Source of the DNA: Atherix ibis
Lineage: Eukaryota > Arthropoda > Insecta > Diptera > Athericidae
Length of the DNA stretch: 64,000 bases
Reading direction: 5' to 3'
Assembly: GCA_958298945.1 (NCBI GenBank)
Contig: OY282610.1
Span: 67,639,088 to 67,703,087, forward strand
Part shown: positions 44,610 through 57,479 of the stretch, in pieces
Numbering within the stretch: the first letter of the stretch is position 1
Layout of the letters: each line of letters opens with the position of its first letter
Program-made: the position numbers and the translations under genes
Notes under the pieces: model-generated
Seen by the model: only the letters and a program-made list of their open reading frames with translations
Databases searched by the model: none
What the model was told of the DNA's origin: nothing

Positions 44610-46189
44610 CTTAGTTACAGGCTACAAAAAAGAGAACCTAACACGTACGATATTTTTTTACATCGTCTCTGCTTCAGACCCTTTCTTTAATAAAATCAAA
44701 AATTAACAGCATTGAATTATTTTTAGACGATTTAAAAAAATATGAGTTAGGGCCTATTTTTTTTTTGGATTTGACAGTTAAGGTCTAAAAAAGTTCGGAG
44801 CTTTCGTAAAAATAAGTTAATAATATATGATTGGGTCTTTGTTAAGCATTTTATCATAAAAAAATTAATAAAATCTTCCTAATTTATAGGATACCCTTTT
44901 TAAATATTGTTCAAAAGGTCCCAGAAACTATTCAAAAAATATGTACCTTAATTTTTGACTCTGTAAATATTTGTTAACTTCTATTTAAGTACACCCATTA
45001 TCGGTTCATATTTATTGTATTCTCTTTCACCGATCCTCGTTGTTATATTTTTTCTCTCATCTTCTTTTGCTCTTTGCCTGCCCTTTTTCCTTCATTTATT
45101 TTCATCCTTTTTTTAGATGTTTCTCTTCTATTTTCTTTTATTTTCTTTTATCCTTAAAATTTTTAACTTAAATTTAAAATTAAAAATAAAAAAAAAAACA
45201 AAAAATAAAGACTCGCCGGGCATTGATGAGTTAGTTCTCTTCTTTTCATGTTAATTTAAACAATTTATGGTGTTTCGTTCTCGGTTTTCTGTTGACTTGT
45301 TGTTGGGTGGGTGGACTAGAGTGCAAAGAAGGAGGGGTTATTTTAGCTTTTTATTTTATTTTAATGTTGAGATGTGGGGTTTTTTTTTAAAATTTAAAAA
45401 AAAAAAAAATATTTTGTCATTCTTAGTTTTAATTTTCCGTGGGGAAAGGGGGGGAAAGAATTTTTAAGAATTCTTTTCAGGTTTGATTTTCTTTCAATAC
45501 TACGCCTTTTAGGGGAGTGTTTTTTTGAGATTTCAAATTTTTTTTGGATTATTTTTGATAATTTTTTTTACTATTTTGATTTTTTTTTTTTGATATTAAT
45601 ATTTTTGTGTTTTTCTTTTAAGTCTTAATTTCACTAACAATAAAAATTTTGTAATTAATTATTTTCTATTTTCGAAATTAAATTGCCTGCCATGTTTTTA
45701 AAAAGATTTTTGAATTTTTACTTTACGATTAGTAAATATTATTTTTCATTAAATTTTCCACTTAAATTTGGGTTTTTTTCCTTTGTTCAGTTTTTTTTTC
45801 ATTTGAAAATTTCTTGCAAGCTTTTTTCGTACGAAAGCAAAATAATTACTAGAAAAAACAGACCACCTTAAATGGTAAACAGAAAAAATATTTTTAAAAA
45901 AATTTTAAATATTAAACAAATTCACATCAGGACATTTTTTGTTTGTTTGTAGAAATTGATAAGTTTTTTTGGATTTTGGTTATTTTTCTTTATTGAAGAT
46001 AAAAATTTTCCTTATCAATAATTTTCCCATAAGCTTCAAAATGGGGGAAAATCCTTTTCATAATATTGGTCCTTAATTTCAACTTTTCGCATTTGTCCTT
46101 TGAAGAATTTCCAATTATTGAAATTTGTCTTTGGGAGAAATTTCAACTTGATTTGTAAATCTTTTCACCCTTCATTATTTTATTTTAGC
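44610..46189. other. AT-rich filler, no gene seen
   Basis: Low-complexity sequence, T-rich from 45300 to 45800. Short frames at 45267-45467 and 45683-45871 are hydrophobic and motif-free. Confidence 0.5.
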
Positions 46190-47370
46190 CACCCAAACCC
46201 CACACCCCCTTCCGCACAACAAAAATAATTATACACGTATGACCACTTCGTTAATCACGATTAATTATGTACGAGGGAATAGCTGTAAACTAGTGCTCGT
46301 AAAGTTGGTCGCAATTTCAGGATAACACAAAATTGCATATCACACACGGTCCACCCCCTTCCCTCACCTCTTTTCACCATACTTTATTGAAACCAAACAA
46401 CAAAAATGACGTTAATTTGGATTAAATTAATTTGCCCCTAGAAGACCTGGGGAAAAAATTGTTTTTTTTTTTTAGCGAAAGGAGAGCTTGGGGGACTTTT
46501 CCAATTTCGAAAAGAATAATGCCCGACGCTTTTCCGACATTTCACAGTCGCTGCATGTATGCGGGGGACGATGCTTATTGTTTTGTGGTTGGCTGGTCGA
46601 AATTATGATTAATTCCGTTAATAAAAACGAGAGTGCACAATACGAGAGCCTCGAATCCCATTGGGATACTAGACGGGCACGCATTTTGATTACAGTTTAT
46701 AGAATTCGGTCAGATTTCGCCCCAATATTGTCTTGTCCTGTACGGCTCTCCACATCCCTTAAAGTTGGGTCGTGTCCTTTGGCCTATAGCCTATTATGCT
46801 TTTGCCCTTCAGCCCTTCAACTCGCATTAATTTTCCGAACGGTACAAAATCTGAAATTGGCTGGCATGGTGCGGCGACGTAGCGAAGGTGTCTGGTGTCA
46901 AGTTCATTGTCGCATTCCCACAGGGATTCAGGACATAATTTTAAATTTTAATGCGTTTCACAATAACAAGGTTGGGGTATGAGTCAGCAGTATTGCAACT
47001 GCTCCCAAAATTTTATGCATTTTCGACTTCACAACGTAGACAGGCTCATTTACGAGTAAGTGGGTGATTTTTAGTGCAAAACTGAAAATTTCAGTTTTTA
47101 CGAGGTCACAAAACTGAACACTGAAAACTCGAATAATATTGATTGCGGGGGTGCGTTCGTAATTGAAATAAACGGCACATCGGCTCCAAACACTTGTCAC
47201 TCGTAAATTAATTATTATGATTAGCTTCTGTTTTAGTTGAATAGTGCCGAAAATCTGCTCAAGTGCAGTGCATTTCCATGTGACACGAGACTTTTGTGCG
47301 GCGTTTAAGACCCAAATGGGTAGCGGTGGGTGGGCACATTTTATGATTGCCCGAATTTTCAATATTTTTA
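46190..47370. other. GC-elevated unique region, candidate regulatory or exonic DNA
   Basis: About 1.2 kb of complex sequence. A 164-codon plus-strand frame at 46488-46982 and a 134-codon minus-strand frame at 46958-47362 show no recognised domain. The part 46230-46300 has homeodomain-like words (GTTAATCACGATTAATTATG). A small palindrome AAAACTGAAA/TTTCAGTTTT occurs near 47079-47099. Function unknown. Confidence 0.3.
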
Positions 47371-47389
47371 CTGTCAGTTTTAATTAATT

Positions 47390-47900
47390 TTTACTATCAT
47401 TTTTTAATTGATTCTTTTTTGTGGTTCATTTTTGGTAATTTTTTTCGGGTATTTTGGAATTTTTTTCTTCTTTTTTTTGGTTTTCGGAATTTTTGACTAT
47501 AGTTTTTTTCTAGTTTTGAGGGCTTTTTTTACCTCCCAATTTTTTTATTATTTTTTTTTAATTTTTGATCATTTTTTTTGAGTGGTTTGCAGTTTTTTCT
47601 TTTTTTTTGTGGTTGCAGGCAATTTTTTAATATTTTTTTTTCTAGTTTTGAGGTTTTTTTGGGTATTTTTTTTATTTTTTTTTGGTTTTAGGAATTTTGA
47701 CAATAGTTTTTTTTTAGTTTTGAGGGTTTTTTCGTCCCCCAATCTTTTTTTTTTTTAAATTTTTGTTAATTTTTTTTCGGGTATTTTCGAATTTTTTTCT
47801 TTTTTTTTTGATTTAAGGAATTTTTGACAATATTTTTTTTTACCTTTGAGAGTTTTTTATCCCCCATTTTTTGGTATTTTTTTAAAAAAAATTTTGTTAA
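47390..47900. repeat. T-rich tandem repeat, three copies
   Basis: The sequence GGAATTTTTGAC(T/A)ATA, then TAGTTTTGAGGG and then CCCCCAAT recurs at about 47484, 47690 and 47818. Spacing is about 200 and 130 bp. No coding. Confidence 0.75.
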
Positions 47901-48479
47901 TTTTTTTGGGTAGTGTGCAATTTTTGCTTCCATTCTGCCTGAGGTGACTGATCATTCTGAAAAAAACCACAACTTGTATTGGCAAAAAATACACATTCAA
48001 ATATTGCGATAGGACCTCATGTAAAAAAAACGCATACAAGGACCAAATGCAATAAATAAATTGCAAAATAGCAACAAGAAAAAAAACTCAATAAAATTGA
48101 AAAGAAAAAACGAAAATAAAATAAAATTAATTGAAAAAGAAAATTTCCCGATATCGAAACGAAATTAATAATAAAATTAAATTAATTAGAAAATAGTAAA
48201 AAGAGAATTTAGGAAAATCGAATTTTTCGCTAATAATCGATGGTGAAAAAAAAACTAAATTTTTCTTACCTTCGGATTGAAACCAATCCGGTGCTAGTGT
48301 TGCCGCCCCCAACTTTTACCAACTTTTACCAACTTTGAGCAAATAACCACATTTACTAATACACCGAATTGCAAATTTTCCCATTAATGCCTTTTTTTTT
48401 GTCCTTTCAGCCGCTCTCTAGTTTTGCATTTCCATTTTCTCGCTGTTGTTCTTGTTTTGGTTTATTCTTTTTTCACTAA
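47901..48479. other. AT-rich filler
   Basis: A-rich low complexity; a short tandem ACTTTTACCA lies near 48313-48338. No gene recognised. Confidence 0.45.
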
Positions 48480-49300
48480 TAGAACATTCGCTTTGCGTGC
48501 ACAGCCCATTTAAGTGAATTAGAAACTCAGCCCCTCCTTCTATTGTGAGTGCTCGTATAGTCTTCGGAATTCTTGGTCGTCGTAAATCTCCGGTCCGCCA
48601 TCGACGATACTGTATTCAGTATGGCCACCATTTCAATACGACCTCGTCGAGTATCGCGAATACTGAGTTCGGTATGCCGAATACAGGGCATAAATTTCAA
48701 TGTGCGAAGAGTAATCGTTTCGCTGTCATGTCGTTCTCGCTCCTTTACTTTATTTACATATGCCGGCGTAACCAATTTAGAAAATGTCACTCAGAGCGTC
48801 CGTTTTTTTGTTTTTGTCTTTTCTCTTGGACTTTTTTTCCCTTAAATTTTACTATTCAAATTTCGGCAGCTACAAAATGCAAACAAGAAAACAATTTTCA
48901 TTCGCAGGAGCTTGTGACGATCTCTTCTTACACCGATATTAATGTTGTTATCTCTTTTACACGTACACATTTGATTATGTCGCTTTGCGTATTTGTTTAG
49001 ATTTTAATTAAAATCCTCGGAATTGACATAATTAGGATTGCTTGTTGAAGTGGGGATGGTCTTATTACCGATGGGTCGAAAGTGAACAGATGTGATTTGA
49101 TGACGTTAGAAAATTAGAACAAGAAATGAGCACACAAAAAAAATGTATTGGAATTTTACATGTTTTGTTTGATGATTGGCTGGTGGCTGGTGGGCAAGAA
49201 TCGCGCCAGCATTGATTTCTTCGCGTGTCCTAGTGTAGCCGTGTTCGTCGTGGTGACGGCGAATGACGGTTGTGGTCGATTTGTTCAATTAAGAACGGCG
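48480..49300. other. GC-elevated unique region
   Basis: Complex sequence with a 151-codon plus-strand frame (48545-49000) lacking a recognised domain. An internal partial repeat is visible: ACTGTATTCAGTATGGCC (about 48609) and ACTGAGTTCGGTATGCCG (about 48663), each followed by ATTTCAAT some bases later. Candidate regulatory or exonic DNA. Confidence 0.3.
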
Positions 49301-49385
49301 AAAGAGAAAAGAATTTAGCCAACGAGCATTGTTGAAAAATGCTATCAAGGATGAAGGAGTCTCGAAAAACAGTCACCGTTATTGT

Positions 49386-49446
49386 GGGTGGATGGAAATT
49401 ATTTTAATTAGTATTTTTTACTAATTAATATAATTCCCACCCATCC
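49386..49446. repeat. Imperfect hairpin, 28-bp stem, 5-nt loop
   Basis: Arms 49386-49413 and 49419-49446 pair with three mismatches and one G-T wobble around TTTTT. The outer stem is GC-rich (GGGTGGATGG against CCCACCCATCC-type bases) and the inner stem AT-rich (TTAATTAGTA/TACTAATTAA). The mismatches distinguish it from the perfect palindromes and fit either an ageing foldback or a microRNA-like precursor, though the loop is short for the latter. Confidence 0.8.
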
Positions 49447-49989
49447 TTGGCTTTTGATTTTAATTAATTTTTTTTACAACTTTTTAAATTAAATATTTTT
49501 TTTTCCATTTTAATTTTATTATATTTTTTTCAATGTCAATTTTCTTGGGTGTTTTTATTTTGTTTTTCCTATTTTTTTTTTATCAATTTTAAATTAATTT
49601 TTTTTGGTGTTTTTTTTCTTTTTTTTTTTTTTTTGGTAAATTAACTTTTTTTTTTATTTTCAATTTTAAATAAACTAAAAATTTGGATTCTTTTAAAGGT
49701 TTTAAAGAGCATAGTTTTTATTTTGAATGAAATTTAACGTATTTTTTTTTATTGCAAATTTTTCTTTTTCAATTGAAAAAGAAATTAACAAAATTCCTTT
49801 TTTTCTGTATTTTTAAACATTTTTTCATTTTAACTTTAGAAATTTTTGTTATTGAAAAATATTTAAAAACGTAAAAAAATAACGTTTTCCTCATAAATTC
49901 GTACAGAATTTGTCGTCGAATCAATTTTTTTTTTTTTGATAACACATTTTACGATATTAATTTTTTTTAGAATTTGTTTATTGTTGTTG
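49447..49989. other. T-rich filler
   Basis: Long T runs including a ~17-nt run near 49618. No gene recognised. Confidence 0.5.
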
Positions 49990-50560
49990 GAATTTGATGG
50001 TTCTAACCCGAGGGTAACTAATTAGTAATTTGGTCCGCAAACTTATGATAGAGTCATCCGTATTAAGGAAGCTATCGAAAAATGAGCGCAAACGAAATTT
50101 TTTTTATCGTATTTTTGGGCTGCTCATGGCTTCAAATGACACTTTTTCAACCGGCAACTGTCTATCAACAACCACGAACCATCTACTATCTCTCTCCATC
50201 TCTCAGCTACTGTCTACCGTCTACCGACTACTGGCTGGTGTCTACCACCCACTTAACTGACTACTGATAAACAGAATTTTCGCTATTCTCATCGTTCGTA
50301 CCCATCCAACTGCGTTCGTATCCGGTCTCTGCTGTGATTACACCTCAACAGGATAATTTCGTGTGTTTAAGTTACAAGTGTACGAGTTGTAATAGACCAT
50401 TTCGACCGCCCCCACTTTATTTAAATCACGTTTTTAATATTTAACATTGTCAGTGTGTGTGTACAAATTCGCCATAAACCGATGTGCATCGCACGTTCGT
50501 ACGTGCAGACAATCTTGTTTCGTTGTTGAGGCTTGGAAGATCACAATTTGATTCGATTAC
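49990..50560. other. GC-moderate unique island
   Basis: Non-repetitive sequence with a pyrimidine-rich CTACT/CTACC patch at 50185-50260. Frames at 50030-50267 have no recognised domain. Candidate regulatory DNA only. Confidence 0.25.
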
Positions 50561-50859
50561 TGCCAAAGAGTAGATAAACAGGGGGTAGGGGTGTTATTGG
50601 GGGGTGGTTTTTTTTTGGCGTTGGGATAATGTCAGTATTTGTATTTTTACTAAAAATAAATTGAGTGACTCGGAATGGTTGTCCTGGGAAGGGGGGAGGG
50701 AGGGGTGGACTAGGTTGGTTGGGAGCGGTTGAATGATGTTCATTTTAACCTAACTTGTTGGAGTGATTTTTTGGTTAGTTATTTTTTTTGTTGATTCTGT
50801 TCTTCTTCTCTTTTTGTTTTGTTTTTTTGGTTTTGTTTTAAGAGCAGTCAACCAGCTAT
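50561..50859. other. G/T-rich filler
   Basis: G-rich patches (for example GGGAAGGGGGGAGGGAGGGG near 50689) within T-rich DNA. No gene recognised. Confidence 0.45.
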
Positions 50860-51490
50860 TCAGCTAACCGCTTAGATTAGGCTTTTTTTTGGTGAGACAA
50901 AATATCTCTGCCTGTCCCCAAGGGTAGGATCGACTGTCTGTTTCCAGCCCTTGTGCATGTGCACAATACACCATTGTACGGACGGCAGTTCCCTGTTCAG
51001 AATTCACCACCAGATGAGATGCCAATTTCGTTTCGGTTCACAATCAACAACCCCAGTTTTTGTGGGTCCGTACCCGGTTCGAGTTTACGAACATATCGTG
51101 TCCCCAGGGTGTCATAACTATTGTCAGGCTCATCTTTTAGTTAAGTTTTTAGTCATTTGGTATTTTACTGTAACTGTGTCTACATTTCGTCTCATTCCAT
51201 TCCGCTTCGCCCTTGCTCCGCTCATATTTTATTATCCAGTTTTCGGCGTGGTCTTTCCTTCTCTTTCGAAAAAATTTCTATTCACTTTTCTCTTCTGGGG
51301 TTGAATGATAATAATTCAAATATTGTACACAATATTCATCCCCCCAGCCGACGATCTCTTCTCCCCAACCCTACCGAACAAAACCAATACGTTCGCATTT
51401 ATTTACTTGAAAATAACTGTTCGTAAAATTGACGTTGCAAGCAGCTTTGAATCAGGGCTGGGGTCGGGGACAGACGGTAGAGGGGTTACG
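50860..51490. other. GC-elevated unique island
   Basis: Complex sequence with a 117-codon plus-strand frame at 50951-51304, Cys/His-rich at its start but without a regular zinc-finger spacing and without recognised family. TGTGCATGTGCACAATACAC near 50953 is a strong dyad. Possible exon or regulatory DNA. Confidence 0.3.
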
Positions 51491-53232
51491 TGAATAGGAG
51501 GTAAACTACTGTGTTCGTTATTATATTAGAGCACTAAGCACTTGTCATTTATATACTTTTGGGTACGATTTGTCTATTCAATTTAGGTTGATGGTAGGGC
51601 AAGGGGGGGAAGGGGGGTTTGGTTTGGTTAGAAGTAAAGTTGTGACATCAAAACGGGTATTCGAGTAAATAAAGAAGAGAAGAAAATAAATTTAGGGGAA
51701 ATGTCACAGTAAAAACGACTCCAATGAAAAACGACAAAAAAAAACATAGTGAAAATTTCTTTTTAGAATGGAAGGGGGGGGGGGGGGATGCGGTTGGTTG
51801 TATTATTGCAATAAATAGAAAATTAGTTCGTTAAATAAATATGGGGAAAAAAACAACCAAATACGAGAAAATTGAGTGAGTGTAGGAGGGGAGAATGGCG
51901 GAAAAAAAATTAAAAGGACTAAACGAAAACGACACTAGAATGCAAAAAAGACGCAATATTATCAAATCATACTACCTCCCCTTCCCGCCCTTTCCACCTT
52001 CTACTTGTTCCATATTTTGCGGAGAATATCCTTGCGGTTAGAGTGTTTGAAAGGATCTCCTTTCCAATCACCCCGTCTCAGTGTTGTTCTCATTCTTTGT
52101 TCACAACATGCCCCCCCCCCCCCGCTCTGACTCTCTCTATTCACTCTTATACTTTTATACTTTGCCACTATTTGAAAATCAGCACTGGGAATATGAATTG
52201 GGAATGTAGGCCAAGCTAGAGACCTAGAGACCGAGCCTCCCAAATGCACAAGTGATACAATAGTTTGTCGTGTAGTTGTTTTGATGACATTTTAGTTTTG
52301 AATTATTTCCGAAAGAACCTCCCTCGGGCAAACGCCATTACAGCGTCTCGTTGTGGAACGATAGTTGCCATAGCTTAGTCAAAAATTTAATAAGAGTAAT
52401 TTTGAAAAACCTAACAAGCCATAAAATATAAATTCATCTCGTACAATATGCAAAATAAAATTCTCTCCTGTCTTAAATAAGAGAAACGACACTCTCCCAC
52501 ATAACATAAGATTCTTTGCTGTCTCCAATCGTAGACGCAATCTTCATAATTTTGTGTAAATTTTAAGTTCTATTTTTCGGCATTTTTTTTAAACATTTTT
52601 TTTTAAAAATTCACTTTTAGCTCTTTTTTTTTGTCTATTTTCTTTTTTCCTGTTTTATTTTCTAGTAAATTTTACCAATTATAAATAAAAATTCTTCTTA
52701 AAAAGTGTAACTTTTTTTAAAAATAAATCATTTAAAAAAGAAAATAAAATCAAAAATTATTTAACAAGAAAATTTTAATATAAAATTTAACAAAACAAAA
52801 AACTTTTAGCTAAACTAAAAAAAAAATGAAATTCATTTTTTATTGCTAATTTTTTCCAATTTGATTTTGGACGAAGAGTTTTTTTTGTTTCTTTGGTTAC
52901 GAATCATCATCAAAAATCAAAAATGAATACGAAATTTTGTGCAAAAATTTACATAGAAATTATGCTGAGATCCCCCCAATAATAAAATTGTTGCAATAAA
53001 AATATATCCTTGCCAGATCAGCAATTCTTATTCGTATTCCCTTTTCATAGCACCTGATTTGAATTTGATTACAAAGAAAAATCATAATAAACGCCACTTC
53101 ACTTTTGAGAGGAGAAAAAGAGCACATAAGATGAAAAAAAACGCCACCAAATCTACGAATTGGAATAACAGACACCACTACCGACCGGGTGGTAGCATGA
53201 AACAAAAAAATGGACACAAAAAGGGTAAATGA

Positions 53233-53265
<33 letters not shown>

Positions 53266-53689
53266 TGAAAGAAAAACGTTTTTCTCCATTTTTACGGATG
53301 CTATTTTCACCCGTAAAATGTTATTGGATGGAAAATTTGTTTCCCTTTTTATTATTATTTGGCCATTTTTCCTATCTCTTAAAACACCTACCCAGCCACC
53401 TCGCCTTCGATATTTTCTTTTGCTAACCTCAGCATTTATAAAGCACTATTTTTGATGGTTAAGAAATTTGAATTTGTTTTTTTTTTGGTGTTAAACCTTT
53501 GCCCATTTTTGGTTTTGTCCATTTCGATCTAAACTTATTTCGCACTCAAATAATATTATTTCTATTCGAAAATATGTTAATTCTGGCGAAAAGTCAAAAA
53601 CAAATAAAAAATATAAAAGCACCGAATTTCACCGAAAGGATTTCTATTTATTTGGCGAAAATTTTATTGGGTGATAAAAACTATCATCG
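51491..53689. other. Mixed AT-rich sequence with G14, C13 and (AAT)n
   Basis: Contains G14 at 51774-51787, C13 at 52111-52123, a complex patch 52000-52400, and an AAT/TAA microsatellite at about 53232-53262. Frames here are short or cross the microsatellite. No gene recognised. Confidence 0.45.
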
Positions 53690-54240
53690 AATCGAATGAC
53701 GTTTAGTTCGTGCGCAATTGGTTCGTTTGCATATAAGCTGGTCTCCTCCCTCTTCTAATAGATAACCATAATCAGAAGGAGTAACGAAACGACCAGCAAA
53801 CTAACAAACAAATAAGCAAAGAGCACTAAAAAAAAAAAAAAATGGCCAAACCAAAGGCCATCATCGTCACGTCGTCGAGTACTTTTCGTCCGTTGATGAA
53901 TGGCCGAGGCAGTGACGAATTTGACGTGGCCGAGACGAATCGAATCGAAACCGATGGCAAAAAAAAAACCGACGAAGACGTACGATAGTGAAAAGAATAG
54001 AAACCGATGGGAAATAATCCATTTAGAAAAGGATGCACAACTCGCAAGTACGTGCTTGAATAAATAAACGGATTGCAGACAATTTGCACATGTGCCTCCC
54101 CGTAAGTGGTTTCTTTCCCTTTTGCTCGACCGTTTCGTGTACGTGTATGTACAATGATGGCATCACTTTCGCACTTCATTATTAACAGATTATTTTTCAC
54201 TGGTAAGTTCTTTTCGGTCACTCATTTTTACTTAAGTTCA
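53690..54240. other. GC-moderate unique island
   Basis: Non-repetitive sequence with the dyad-rich GACGAATCGAATCGAAACCG near 53933. A 131-codon minus-strand frame (53826-54221) has no recognised domain. Candidate regulatory DNA. Confidence 0.25.
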
Positions 54241-57200
54241 TGCCCTCCCACCAAGCTCATCTCACTTTTCTGCTAGCGTTTTTATTTTAGTTTTCTGCGA
54301 TTTTTTTTCTACTTTTCCTTTTTCTATTCTTCATTTTTCTTATCCTTTTCCTATTCTGTTTTTAAAAAAAATTCCCCCTTAAGGCTAATAACGGGCCTTA
54401 TTATCGTACGTAGGCGATTTTTTGGTCAATCGAATTGAACTACAGTTTTTGTGGGCAAAACAGTTTTTTTTTTTGGAAAAAGGAATTGTTTTGTTTTTTG
54501 ATGGGGCGGGGGAAAAGGTTTAAAAATTGCATTTTGTGTGTCTGGCGGGGTGAATTTGTTGGTTAAAATTACCTTTTTTTGGGATTAAAAATGTTTTTTT
54601 TTTTTTTTGGATGTTAAAAATAATTATTTTTTTATGAGTAAAAATATCGTTCCTTTTAGGCGGTAAAAAAGGTTGTTTTTTTATGGCACGATAGAAATAA
54701 TTTTTATGCAATGCGGTAGGAGGGGGAAAGAAGTTGCGGATTAGATGGAATTAGGCATTTTCTCTTTACTGGCTGATATGACACAGGTTTTAGTTTTTGG
54801 AGCGTCCAAACTATTTGCTTTTAAGACAAAAAGAAAATTTCTTTAATTTTTTGGTGGTGGGATAGTGGGAGGTGTCCGCGTAATTTCTTTGATTTTTTGG
54901 GTCGTGAAAATAAGATTTTCGTGGATGAAAATATTTTCCCACCAATTTTTGGCTTAAATTTACTAAAAAATTAAAATTATTAAAAAAATCCAACAATTCA
55001 ATGACGGAAATAAATTAATTTAGAAAATTTTACGGTTTCTTTAAAGACTTCCAGAGTGAAAACTTAAAAATTCAAGTAAAAAAAAGGGGTAAGGGGAGGT
55101 GTCCGAGTATTTTTCTTCTTCTTTTGGGTCGTGAAAATAAGATTTTCGTGGATGAAAATATTTTTTTCTTTTGCTTTAAAAACGTGGTTTTTATTTTTGT
55201 AATTAAAATCTTTATTTTTATTTCTACTATAATAAGATGGTGGAAAAGGGAGAGGAAAGGTAGGTCTTTTTTTGTAAAATAAGTAAAAATTTGGCTGGAT
55301 TTTTAAAACAATGGCCAGAAAAATAGGAGATTCACGAGTACGTAAAATTATGCGTTTTGGGTATTAACCATTTTGAATTTTACTCATAATATGGTTATTG
55401 ATAAGGGGCAAAGGGGAGGGGGGGCAAGAAGAATTGTCTGAACGTGATAATTTGTGAAAATCATTTGGAATTGTATCAAAAAACCAAAAAAGTCCTTCCT
55501 ATTTAAACACAAGGGATTACACCAGCTCTTCCAAACTTTCTTCTTCCCCTTCTGCCGTGTCCTCCGGTTCCATTTTCTTTTATACACATTTAAATATCAT
55601 CAAATATATAGGACATGTCTATTCACTCAAATTTAGAGGGACCGCAAAGAAAAAAATACAAATCAAAACCCACTTAAACTGGGATTATTTTTTACTGAAC
55701 TTTTTCTGGTCGTATTTAGTTTTTTTTTTTTTTGCAATCGAAAATTTTGATTTTTCTCTAACATTAACCAATCTCTTCTCTCTCTCTCTCTCTCTCTCGT
55801 CTTCTGGTTAATTTTATTATCTTTTGAGCCTTTTTGATTCTAACTTTTTTCCCGTGTTTTTACTTTTTCCTGTGACAAAAGTTCTTGTCTTATTTCGATT
55901 GTGATTACACATTATTATCGGCCATTTTTCTTTTGATCTCCATATTTTTTTGTTGTTGTGCAGACTAGTTCTAAACTGAACATCTTAAGAGGAAGAATAG
56001 TAAATTACTAACCGTTAAAGTGGAACAAAAAATTTGAAATTTAAAAAAAAAATTGTTTTAAGAAAGGATGCTTTTTACTAAAAATTATTTTTTTCGAAAT
56101 ATGGCAATTTTTTGATAGGCGGGTAGGGGGGATGTGGAGAGTGCTGCGGTTGATTTGATAGAAGTTACCACCATTTGTTTTGGTCTTTCAATATCTCACC
56201 TCATTTTCCCATCCCCGTTTTTAAAAAAAAAACTTTTCTGGTTCTTTAGCCACCGCCTTTTTATTCCTTTTTCTGCCATTATCCTTTTAAAAACTATTTA
56301 TTTTTTTAGTTTATAGATTTTCCTACATCTTCTTTACAAAAACATTTGTTGTTCCAATGCGTCCCTAACTCTTTTTTGTTTCTTTTTTAAAAATAATTTG
56401 CCTTTTTGGTTTTTGAAACTTTTATTTTTGAATGAAAGCCTCTCAAAAGTTACCCCTCCCCCCTCCCTGCTGATTATTTTTATCTGTCTTTAAATAAAAA
56501 TACATGAAATTTTTTTATTACATTTCTAGTCAAATAGTCTAAAAGACTCCTCCTTTGATCATCAAAAAGTTCCTTTTTACTAATTGAAATTTTTTTTTTT
56601 GGGAAAATTCCTTTTCTTAAAATTTAATTTATATATAACCGAAACCACCCCCCCCCCCCCTCCGTCTCCACCCAACAAATTTAAGTAGATTTTCTTATTT
56701 TATTGTCTGTTTTTAAAAAAATCACAGACTCGCACTTTTTCCTTAAATTTTTCTACCACAAATTTTTGGCTTAAATTTATTTAAAAAATTCTTTAAAAAG
56801 TACAAAAAATTAATGACAAAAACAAATTAATTTTGTAAATTTTGTGGTAGTAGAGATGGTAGTGATAGTGTGCTAGTGGTGGTTATAATGACAATAACAG
56901 AAAAAAAATTAATAAAAATGTTGAGTTGAAAACCATTTCAAACAAGCGTGACGACAATGAAGGTTTTCACATTAATTCACGGACCCGTTAAATTGCTTTT
57001 GAGGTCCAAAATACTAAGTAAGGCATACGTAAATTCCTAAAAATGAATAATCAAAAAAAAATAAAAAAACTTCTCTTTTCTTCGTGGTTTTCTTTACTAA
57101 AATAGGAAAAAAAATTCATTTTAATATTTTCGTATGCGATTAAAATGGACTTTCTTCAATTTTCTACGCGCATGAATCGAAGTTTTTTTCTGCTCTTTTT

Positions 57201-57479
57201 CTACTTTTATTATTTTGTAAAAAAAAAAATTGGGTAAATATTAATAAAAACCACTATTTTGATGGACGTCTAAATGTGCGAAAATATTTTTTGATTAAAG
57301 AATTTCGGGTGTAGTCAGTAGTTAAATGGTATTTTTCGATAAATTTTTCAGCATCGATGATTTTCTCAACAACAAAAAAACGATTAGTTTTAATCAAAAG
57401 GAGAAAAAACATCAATTTTAATAAAAATCTTCTTTAAGACGTAACGAACGGAAAAAAAAATTTTCTCTTTAAATAGAAA
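54241..57479. other. AT-rich filler with (TC)n and C13
   Basis: Includes a duplicated phrase TTTTGGGTCGTGAAAATAAG followed by ATTTTCGTGGATGAAAATAT at about 54895 and 55125, a TC microsatellite at about 55768-55798, and C13 at 56648-56660. No gene or mobile element recognised. Confidence 0.45.

Noticed and set aside
46488..46982. 164-codon plus-strand frame as a gene
   Set aside because: It has no domain, codon pattern or splice context, and overlapping frames on the other strand are comparably open.
48545..49000. 151-codon plus-strand frame as a gene
   Set aside because: No recognisable family; a second overlapping frame is also open, and the end runs into AT-rich filler.
53232..53262. AAT microsatellite as a functional element
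   Set aside because: Ordinary simple repeat; similar runs occur near 8702 and elsewhere.
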